Shown: positions 11,547 through 20,670 of the stretch, piece after piece | Position numbering within the stretch: the stretch's first letter is position 1 | Layout: each line of letters begins with the position of its first letter | Origin: Vitrella brassicaformis | Lineage: Eukaryota > Sar > Vitrellaceae | Assembly (NCBI GenBank): GCA_001179505.1 | Contig: CDMY01000278.1 | Coordinates: 84,358-136,526 of the forward strand | Direction of reading: 5' to 3' | Length of the DNA stretch: 52,169 nt | Position numbers and translations under genes: made by a program | Notes under the pieces: model-generated | Database searches by the model: none | Told to the model about the DNA's origin: nothing | Seen by the model: the letters and a program-made list of their open reading frames with translations, nothing else

Positions 11547-12496
11547 TGGATGGATGGACGCGGGTACACGCGTGTGTGTCACCGAACGAATCAGAGGTTG
11601 GGCAGCCGCCATGATTGAATGACTGAACGAATGAATGCACTGACTGCCTGGTGACAGACATGACACCGATGTGTGTCACTCCACACAGTCCACACCCACA
11701 TGCACCCCACCCTGCCCTTTCACCCTAAAACTTGCGATGGATGCGATACAATCAATGTCCTACACATCCAAAAATGTCTGTCTGCGTGCGCGTCCAGTCC
11801 ACGCATTCCATCATGTGTCTGACTAATCAAACGCGGTATTACAAAATGACCCAGCCAGGCCACCTCAACAGAGACCATACAATCCCACGTAACACACAAT
11901 CCCTTCGCACAGACAGAAGCCCTGTACCCCTGCTGACGGAGACGATTGCCAAGTCCCTCAGTCTGTGTCTCTTCGCGCCTCGTCATTGACGCGCCTTCCT
12001 TGCTGCGACTCATACATACCTGTTCTCTCTTCGCCCACTCCGGCCAAAAACGCCACGCCCTCAAACAGACAGACAGACAGACTCTGTGCACTACACCTAC
12101 ACCTTCGTGTGTCACCCACACACGCACTTATACTTGGAGGCACGAAGTCATCGTGTAGTGTCTGTCTACACAGAACAGTCGACAGCCAACCGCATGGCTC
12201 ACTCATAGTGAGACCGCCGCTAGCCAAGCCGCCACACATAAGTTATAAGTGCAAAAACGGGCTTATAATTAACAATGTATATATACGTGAACCCATGAAT
12301 GTGTGTGCGCGTGGAGACGCATGCACTGCACCATCATTATATCAGCTCAGCTGCAACAAAAAACGAGGAATAGACTCAGCCACATAATAGCCAGCCAGAA
12401 ACACCGAACGAACAGCACACAGCGTGGTCGGGTCGCACAATAATACACTCATGCCAGCCCACATCACATGCCCATCCTCGCTCTCACTCATCTCAT
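11547..12496. other. Convergent spacer, dehydrogenase / transporter 3' ends
   Basis: About 950 bases with CAGA and CA runs (for example 12064-12080) and AT-richer DNA around 12240-12300. No supportable exon was found. Confidence 0.5.
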
Positions 12497-14988
12497 CTAT
12501 CCATCGCTCAGACCACCGCCCTCGGGCTCTTCTTGCGGCTGCTGCTGCTGCTGCTGCTCCATGCTGCTGTTGTTCTTGCTGCCATGCTGATCGTAGTTGC
12601 ACCCATGTTCTTCCTTCTGCGCGTCGGTAAGGATGCTGGCCGTGTTGGGCACCAGAAACAGAAAAAAGAGCGGCAGCAATGTGGAGGCGGCCTTGACTAT
12701 GATCAGTGACGGCAGCAGAGGCCGGTAGTTGTCGGCAGTGATGCCCCAGGCGGCCTGCACGGCCGCACCTAAATGGCGGGAACACGAATTGGCCAGATTG
12801 TTCCACGACATCAGACCTATACACACACACACACACAGAGTTGTGTGTGCATGTGTGGGAGGGGGGGGGGGTGTCTGTCTCACAGACGTACAGGCGAACA
12901 TGAGCGCCTCGACGCCGGGCGGGCAGAGCTGCGCGCACATGACATGGAACGGCGTGCTGTAGATGCGGTCGATAAACGTCGTAAAGCCGTCAGAGCCATA
13001 CAAGAAGAGCCAATCCGGGATGCCCCACTTGACATTCAGCCGAGAAGCCTACAACACAACACACCACACCCACCCATGGATGACACACATGCACATACAA
13101 CACACGCAAGTATGGCCAATGGTGCACTCCCTCACCTACCTGAATGTAGTCGGGCAGTATGAGCAGCGTCATGACGATGGTCGTGACGCCCCACAGCTTC
13201 CGGAAGGTCACCCGTGTAAAGAACCGCGCGTACACGACTGTCCCCGCCATGAAGAAGAGGTAGTTGACCGCGCCGGCGTACTGAATCTCGCCCTCAGAGA
13301 AACTGACGGCACCATCCATCAACAGGCGTGCATTGCTGCAGACATGAACGTGTTCATATCCCGACGGCGTACCCGATGGACCGACGCATCCACGAGTTGG
13401 GTGTGACCAGGGAGAAGGAGCAGAGGTGCTGCATGAAATACCTGCCGGACACAGTCACCACACAGGCTCCGTGGCTGTGTGTGTATGTGTGGCTCAGCTC
13501 AGTTCTGTGTGGGGTACCATACCAGAGCATCGGTCGGTAGCAGATGGGCTTGGCCACCGTCCGAAGCACCTGAGATATGTTGGAACAAATCTCCCTGACC
13601 ACCTGCACCCACCCACACAAGCGCCGCCCATCACGCCATGGCACACGTGTGGCCTTGTGCAGGTGCATACACTTCGGTCGAGTCTCTTTTGTGTGGGGCG
13701 CTCTCTGTAGGCCAGCATGAGAATGAGAGCCAGCGATTGCGCGACGGCCAGAGCAGCCATGTAGGCGCGATGCAGACCAGCGTCGAACAACGTCCCTACA
13801 CACACACACACACACACACATATCCACACACACATGGCGCCATGATGTCATGTCGGCAGGTGTGCCCACCCACCCACATGTGTACCAGAGATGAAGGCCG
13901 ACATCATGGCGCCGAGTGCGATGCAAAACATGGCGATCGACTGCATCTCGCTCGACCCGCTGCCCTTGGCACGCGCCTCTCGCACCACCAACGCATCCGC
14001 CAACACATCCATGAAGTTCTCACCTATACACACACACATCCATCCATCCATCCATCCATCCATCCCTGTCTGCCTTTCTGCTGTCTGCCGTGTGCCGACA
14101 AACATACCAACATTCATCGTGACGAGCACATAGAACATGGTCGTCCATGTGGGCGTGACATCCGACAGGGCCACAGAGGCCAGACAGAGCACCACCAGCA
14201 GGGCACTCGCCATGTAATACGGCTTGATGTGGCGGCCACACACAGGGACGGAGTCGGCCAGCAGACCTGCCGTGCGACCGACACGACAACACACAACAAA
14301 CAACACAACACAACACCTGCACCACGCGCAGCGCTGCCATTCATCTCTTTACCGTAAAATGCTTTGAAGACTGCAGGGACGAGCAAGGTGCCGATGGCGG
14401 CTTCGACAACTGCCGGGTTGGCCCCCTGACGCATCGCCGTCCAGAACATCACCTTCTCGGTCGATGTCAGCCGGAAACCTACACCCATCCACACCACACA
14501 TCCACACCAACATACATAAATACAGACAGACAGACAGACAGACAGACGTGCGGACAAACGCCTGCCTGCCTGCCTGCCTGCCTGTGTGTGTGTGTGTGGC
14601 GCCAGGTGGCTTGACTGACTGACCTTGCAGTCCATAGGTCCAGACGATGAGCAAGAGAAAGACCGAAGAGTAGCTGGTTTTGGAGCCGAACACCACCCTC
14701 ACCAGCCAGTTCAGAGGACCCCCCGCACAGCACTGACCCTCCTCTCCACGTGCGGACGTCGACGTCGACTGGGTCGCCTCATCGGATGCGATCTCATCTC
14801 GTGTTGCGATCTCTATGGCCCTCTCCTCTCCTCCCTGTGCACATCACATAATGGATGGACGAATCAAATCAATGCAGCTGGCCGTGATGAGCGGAAGGGA
14901 CTGTTGACTCGCTCACCTGTGGCTCGTCCTCCCATGGCTGTTGGTGCCTGATCCGAGTCGGCGTTGGATGGCGGTGAGGGATCTGCAT
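12497..14988 (-). CDS. Folate-biopterin transporter (FBT/BT1) family membrane protein
   Basis: Eleven exons join in phase: 14988-14917, 14834-14624, 14478-14353, 14266-14108, 14023-13886, 13795-13671, 13602-13523, 13441-13373, 13335-13140, 13048-12892 and 12816-12497, giving 550 residues. After a hydrophilic N-terminus of about 65 residues come about twelve hydrophobic segments. FBT hallmarks are clear: KAFYGLLADSVPVCGRHIKP in the first half, the loop DVLADALVVREAR, and CAQLCPPGVEALMFA in the second half. Members move folates, pterins or related compounds across the plasma or plastid membrane; the substrate here is unknown. The C-terminal tail is Gln/Glu-rich with a run of six or more Gln. 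An in-frame stop just upstream supports the start at 14988. Only 79 bases separate it from the divergent methyltransferase. Confidence 0.88.
13798..13821. repeat. CA dinucleotide microsatellite in transporter intron
   Basis: About ten CA units lie directly beside an acceptor of the transporter gene. Read on the gene's strand this is a TG tract ending in TAG. Confidence 0.9.
14037..14065. repeat. CATC tetranucleotide microsatellite in transporter intron
   Basis: Seven CATC units sit inside an intron of the transporter gene. Similar runs occur near 34429-34451 and 40569-40600. Confidence 0.9.
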
Positions 14989-15067
14989 GCGACGCGGGTT
15001 CAGCGCTCAGAGATCGGGACGTTGAGAGCGCTGCCTTTCTAAGCTCGCAAGTGCGATCAGGCCCGCA
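14989..15067. promoter_or_regulatory. 79-bp bidirectional promoter, transporter / methyltransferase
   Basis: The two start codons face away from each other with only 79 bases between them. The spacer contains AGCTCGC at 15042-15048 and two AGCGCT hexamers. Both genes must share regulatory DNA unless one start lies further downstream. Confidence 0.55.
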
Positions 15068-16734
15068 ATGAATGAGTTTGAAGCAGTAGCGGCGGTCATC
15101 TCCTTCCTCTGCTGCTGCATCTGCCGATGCGAAGCTTTCATTCCTTCACAGATGTTCTCGGGAGGGCTGCTCACACGCCGGGCGCCTTTCCATCGCAGTA
15201 GCGTCGCCCTGCACTCTGTCAACCCCTTTGCGAACATCCTCAACGCCATAAGTGAGCGCACACAGACAGCAAGCACAGGCAACGATCTCCTCAATCATGC
15301 CATTTATCATTGGCTGTGTCCGTGTGTGTGTGTGTGGTGTGGGTGTGCAGCTACAGGCATGACAGACCCATTGGACGAGTTTGATCCGAAGGGCTTCCTT
15401 CGGCAGTTTGCCTTTCCGAAGGCCCAGAAGAATGAGAACATACTCGAGGGCGTGGAGTGGCCGCCAGGTGGGGTGCGCACTGCACTAATGGCCAGCCACT
15501 TCCTCTGTGGGCATTGTCAATCTGTCCATCCATCCATCCATGTGTCGGTGCATGGCATGCATCAGAGTTCCCCTTCACCGATTCCTCCTTTCGCCGCTTC
15601 GACGAGTCGCATGACGGCCGATTCTACGACAGCCCGCGGCTCGTGCAACACATCGGTACGCTGGCACACACATCCACACAGCCATCAGGCACATCTCTGG
15701 GCGGCTGTGCCGGGCCGGCCCACCTGTTTGTGTGCAGACGATGGTGCGCGAGCTGCCTTGACGTGGTACTACACCAACGCCCTTCCAGGCGGCGAGAACA
15801 CGGCCCACCTGGACCTGTGCAGCAGCTGGGTGAGCCACTTCCCAACCGACTACCGGCCCAAGAGGTACGTAAGGGGTGAAAAGAGGGAGGCGAGATGGCC
15901 TGTGCTATGATGCGAAGCTCACACCTGGGGTACGTGTCTGTGTGTGCGTGCGCGTGCGTGTGTAGGTGCGCTGGGTTGGGCATGAACGAGTACGAGCTGT
16001 CACAGAACGAGAAGCTCACGGTAAGCCATACGCGCACACGGACACACACACACACAGAGAGAGAGAGAGAAGTGCTCTTGTGTGTATGGTTTGATTGGTG
16101 CGGTCGCATCGGTGTGGGTGCAGGAGCGTGTGGTTCACGACATGAACAAGGACCCGCGGCTGCCGTTCGATGACAACTCGTTCGACGTCATCACCAATGT
16201 CGTCAGCGTCGACTACCTCAATAAGCCAAGAGAAGTATTTCGGGAAATGTACAGGTAGCTACGTGGGTCCGCCAACCGCCGCACACAAATCACATCGCCC
16301 TCACCGGTGACCCACACACATGCGTGTGTGTGTGTTTGAGTTTTCACAGGGTGCTGAAGCCAGGCGGTTTGGCCATCATGTCCTTCTCAAACCGATGCTT
16401 CCCTACCAAAGCAATCGCGGTCAGCCAGCCGGCATCAACGCAAACCATGTGTGCACGTCTGTGTGTCTGCCTGCCTTCTTGCCTACCTGCCTGTAGGTGT
16501 GGCTGCAAAGCAGCGACTTGCAGCACTGTGGAATAGTGGGCAGCTACTTTCGCTATGCCAACTTCACAAACATACAGGTGCGCATGGCATGCGTGTGTGT
16601 GGTGTGAGTGGTGTTTCTAGCATCGTTTGAGCGTCCCTGCCTGCGTCTGTGCACCATGTGTGCAGGCGTATGACGTGTCGCGGCCGATGAGTGACCCGAT
16701 GTATGTTGTGAGAGGCAACAAACCTGACACGTGA
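15068..16734 (+). CDS. SAM-dependent methyltransferase (type 11-like), probably plastid-targeted
   Basis: Nine exons join in phase: 15068-15251, 15351-15467, 15566-15655, 15738-15864, 15966-16020, 16124-16254, 16350-16419, 16497-16577 and 16666-16734, giving 307 residues. Residues 1-24 form a signal peptide ending CEAF, followed by a basic, Ser-rich stretch (LLTRRAPFHRSS), as in secondary-plastid leaders. The core has the methyltransferase series: HLDLCSSWVSHFP (SAM-binding motif I), GLGMNEYEL (acidic motif II), DNSFDVITNVVSVDYL, then RVLKPGGLAIMSFSNRCFPT and a conserved end DPMYVVRG. A very similar protein of unknown substrate is widespread in plants and algae, which fits a plastid role. Introns have TG-rich 3' ends. 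I am sure of the family, less so of the address. Confidence 0.88.
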
Positions 16735-17400
16735 CGTCACATGTGCGAAGCCATGGACGTGTACGTGATGCGATGCGATGCAATGCTCGACGCCTGATGT
16801 GGGCATGATGTGACCGACCTGGTTGCTAGGACGTGGATGGACCCTGTGTGTAGCTTTGCGTCTTGACGGAATCGAGGACATGCACACAGTCAATGCAAGC
16901 AGGTCCCACGGACGACATGCAGCATACATCAGTCCACGAACGAACACATGGATGCAGTCATTGCATTCATTCGTTTCAGCCATCCAGCCCTCCAGCCAGC
17001 CAGTCAGCGTCTATCTACACACCCTTCCCTTAAACACCACACAAATGTGCATATATACGTAATTGGTATACATGATAGATATCGTGGTAGAGAAACGGCT
17101 GTACAGTCAGTCAGTCAGTCAGTCACACAGGCGGGCTCAGAGCAAGAGAAAACACCCGCCCCGCCCGCTCTGTGTGTGTAGGAATGAGTAGGAGAGACGA
17201 ACCTGCCCCTCTTCTCTCTGCCTGTTTGTGTGTGAGCAAGCAAGTCGGGAGAAAGAGAGACCCCATAGACGACCGACCCAGCACGAAACTGCCCCCGGCC
17301 CGTGTTCTGCGGGCGGGCAGGAAGCACATATATACCATAGAGCCCTCGCCCCCTCAGTACCCGCCCGCCCATCCCTCTACTTAGCGACGCCATCAGTGCG
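16735..17400. other. Convergent spacer, methyltransferase / dynein light chain 3' ends
   Basis: This 670-base stretch holds CAGT and GTCA runs near 17105 and AT-rich DNA near 17050. No exon is supported. Confidence 0.5.
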
Positions 17401-17871
17401 TCAGATGGCAATGCCGAGCACCGTCACGATGGCGTGCATCGACTTGTTCTCCCTGGGTGCACCAATCACACACACACATCACGGCATTCTCTTCTCTTTT
17501 ATGGCCACTTTGTGAGGGCGGCGTACCATCTGAATGTGACGCTTCCGTCGTGGTTGTAGTCCCAGTAGCATGTGGTGGACAGATGGAAGCCCGCATTGCT
17601 CCGCTGCAAAATGGTCGCCGTCACCACGTACTTGAACCCGTCGCTCAGATCCTGGCACGTGTGACACACACACAAAGATGAGATGCAGGGCATCCATCGT
17701 TGGTCAATCAGCCATAGGTACCTGCATCTTGTCAAGGATGGCCTGCGAGACGGTGTCCACCCAGTTCTGCACCTCCTTCGGCGAGTAGCTCACATTGCCC
17801 AGAACGCTGTCCAGCGTCTGCTTGACTATGCGATTCGTGGGCTCCTTCAACGAAGAGAAACTCGCCGTCAT
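17401..17871 (-). CDS. Tctex1-type dynein light chain
   Basis: Three exons, 17871-17722, 17651-17527 and 17452-17401, join in phase to give 108 residues, close to the 110-115 usual for DYNLT1. Family features are continuous: a helical N-terminus (NRIVKQTLDSVLG), WVDTVSQAILDKMQ, then FKYVVTATILQRSNAG, CYWDYNHDGSVTFRW and the final beta strand MHAIVTVLGIAI. The protein should dimerise and bind dynein intermediate chain or cargo in cytoplasmic or flagellar dynein. Intron positions lie in loops. The start is the first Met giving a full-length family member. The gene is divergent from the EF-hand protein, 138 bases away. Confidence 0.92.
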
Positions 17872-18009
17872 ATGCGTGACTTCGACAATCCACAATGCCC
17901 CTTGGTTGAAGCGGTGCAGGGTTCCATTATCAGGGTTTCGAACCCTGCAGCCCCGCGGGGTTTGGTCGCCAGGCTTCAAGTCTCTCGGCGCATCAGAAAA
18001 GCATCGAGG
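17872..18009. promoter_or_regulatory. Divergent promoter, dynein light chain / EF-hand, with nested palindrome
   Basis: The 138-base spacer contains AACCCTGCA at 17941-17949, which can pair with TGCAGGGTT at 17915-17923 or, through its first seven bases, with CAGGGTT at 17931-17937, leaving a three-base TCG loop. The AGGGTTT core resembles the telo-box of plant promoters. Confidence 0.45.
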
Positions 18010-18913
18010 ATGAGCGGCGGTAAGACCCCAGCTTCCTCCCTGGCTGCGAAGCTCCGTAAGGACACGGCAGCGCCAAAACACGGCTCCCCCAAGAGGGAGG
18101 GCGGCTCATCGGCTGGGCCGAATATGCCGAGAAATGAGGTCGGCAGACACAGCAGACAGATCGTCCCATCAGCAGATCTCGCCTGCCGTCTCTATCTCTC
18201 TGCCTGTCTGCCTGTCTGCCTCTGGCTGTGTGTGCAGAAGGGGGGGGTATTGATAACCAAGGAGGAGCTGAAGGTGGCGTGGGATTTTTTCGACACCAAG
18301 GGGCAGGGCAAGCTGACGGCGGCCGAGCTGAGGAGACGCTTGGCCGTCTTCTACAAGAACATCTCACTCAAGGAAGTCAAGTAGGTGTGTGACCTCACTG
18401 CGTGGCACCTGACCCCTCTCTCTGTGTGCCTCTGTGTGCGCAGGTTTTTGATGAACAACCAGTCGGAGATCGGCTTCGACGAGCTGTATGATCTGCTCAA
18501 GGACAACCAGCTCACCAACTTCGACCCTGTCCGTGAAGCATTCAAGGTCAGTCGAGTCACAGCAGTCAGCCACACACGTGAAAGGCAGCACACGTGTGCG
18601 TGTCTCGTTCCTTCCGTCCATCAGGTGTATGACCCGCAGGAGACGGGCTTCGTGGACCTCGCCGTGGTCAAGCAGTGCTTCCAGCAGCTGGGCTACGGGG
18701 ACCTGTCAGCAGAGGACATGAGAATACTAAGTAAGCGGAAAGACAGACACCAAACCACCAATTGACGCAACACGCATGGATGGAAGTGCCACGGGGTACT
18801 TTCCCTGCATCGTTGGCTCAGTCCAGACGGCGGATGCTGACGGGGATGGGAAGATCGGCTTGGACGATTTCCGCCTCATGGTTTCGTTCGGACAACAGAC
18901 AGACATGGCATGA
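18010..18913 (+). CDS. EF-hand calcium-binding protein, calmodulin/centrin-like
   Basis: Five exons, 18010-18138, 18238-18380, 18444-18546, 18625-18730 and 18822-18913, join in phase to give 190 residues. A basic Ser/Pro/Lys N-terminus of about 43 residues precedes four EF-hand regions. EF1 (FFDTKGQGKLTAAEL) and EF4 (DADGDGKIGLDDF) keep most or all Ca ligands. EF2 (LMNNQSEIGFDEL) and EF3 (VYDPQETGFVDL) are degenerate. So EF4 should bind Ca, EF1 probably does, and EF2/EF3 are structural. It resembles the two-lobed calmodulin-like proteins of alveolates; a cytoskeletal or ciliary role, suggested by the dynein light-chain neighbour, is only a guess. Introns avoid the Ca loops. Confidence 0.87.
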
Positions 18914-19518
18914 CCTGGGAGGACGACGGGAGCAATGTCAAGCTCAGTGCAGTTCATGTGGTGGGTGAGAAAGTGAGAAAGGGAGACACCTTGAGGGGCA
19001 GATTGAGAGAAGGACTGCGCGTTTCATTGTCGATTCAGGCGACCAAAAGACGGACGATCGCGTCATGATTGGTGTGGTGTCAGTGTGGTTCCATTCATGT
19101 GTATGTGATGTGTACCTGCTGTGGTGTGTTGGCAGAGACTTCCTCCTTCCTTTGTGCATGTGTGTATGTATGGATGGATCTACCATTTATCTCATGAATG
19201 CATTGCTGGATACTCTCCATCCATCCATCCATCCATGTGTGTATTGTATGTACGAAGGTCACGCACTCGCACACTCATGTCGGAACTTGACGACAAATGT
19301 CACTCACCCAACCAACAGTCATCCTCCTGCTAGTCCATGCGTCCCCCCGTCCCCCTCGATAGACGCGCAGCCGAATAAGCTCCCCATCCACCGACCCACC
19401 CAACCAAACCCGTGCATTGCACCCAATCATCCATCCATCCATCTATCGACAAAGCTATTCCCTCCCTCCCTCCCTCCCTCGCTGCCTGTCTGTCTGCTCA
19501 GACTGCCCCTCACCTCAC
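18914..19518. other. Convergent spacer, EF-hand / kinase 3' ends
   Basis: About 600 bases with CATC and CCTC runs (near 19220 and 19460). No exon is supported. Confidence 0.5.
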
Positions 19519-20639
19519 TCATTTGCCCTTGGGTTTGGGCTGCTTGACTACCCACTTGTCCAGCGACGCCTGCTTCCCGCGGCCACCCCTACGCCAACCC
19601 CTGCCCCCACCGCCAGCCTGCCGGCTACTGCCCACACCAGGGCCATGTGTGAGCTTCGCCCCACATTCTGCCCCGAATCCCCCCGATGCTGCTGCTGCTG
19701 CCGGTGCAGCAGCTTGCCCGTCCTGCTGCTGTGATGGTGACTCGTCGGACGGTAGCTGGAATGCCGCAGCAGATCCGGGGCCAAAGGATGGCGTGAATCC
19801 TGGCAGTGCTGCAGCTGCGGGTGACACGGACATTTCGGAATCGGTGATGGGCGAGGAGTCGGGGTGGTGTGCTGGCGGGGGCTGGGAGGGGGTCTCGTCG
19901 GTGTTCTGCATCGGGTGGTCGTTCGGCTGCTGCTGCTGCTGCTGCTGCTTTTCACGCGGCTCGGTGGTGGTGCTGTCCCCCGACTCCTCCTTTTCGACCT
20001 GCAGTGGCACCACAATCACACACACAAGGAGAGGCAGATGAGTCCATGGCCCAGTGGGCGCCCGCCCGCCTGCCCCATGACCGGCCTACCGGTTTCTTTG
20101 GCTTGGCCCTGCAGGCCCCCTGGTAGGCCACGTCGGTCAGGCTCATGTTCTCGAGCTTAAGGTACACCTCGGGCGGCACCTCGTCCGCACGCCCCGCACC
20201 CGCCGGCTCCTCCTGTCCGTCGTTCTGCGACGTCGGCTGGCTGAAGTCCATAAAATGCTTCTCCATGTCACCAAACGCCACACCATGGGCGAGGACGCTG
20301 CGGCGCTTCTTGGAACGCCGAGCTGCCGGGGAGCCGTCGGGCGAGCGGACGGCAGCGTGCGGGCTCGGCGACTTGGGAATGCCGGGTGACACGGGTGCGG
20401 GTGCGGGTGGCGGGGAGAGGAAGGGGTGGTTGAGGACGCCATCGATCTTGAGGCGCTGACAGGAAGGAGAGGAGGGAGAGCGAAAGGAGGCATTTCTCGT
20501 GTGGGAGGGGTCTGTGTGTGTGTATGTGTATGTGTATGTGTGTGGTTTCTATGCCCACCCTCTCATGGTTGGTCTGCAGCAGGGAGGTCACGAGATTCTT
20601 GGCTGGCACGACAACAACAAGGAAATGTGCATCCGTCTG

Positions 20640-20670
<31 letters not shown>

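Noticed and set aside
13638-14357. 239-codon plus-strand ORF
   Set aside because: It overlaps coding exons and microsatellites of the transporter on the other strand and reads HTHTHT and SIHPSIHP repeats.
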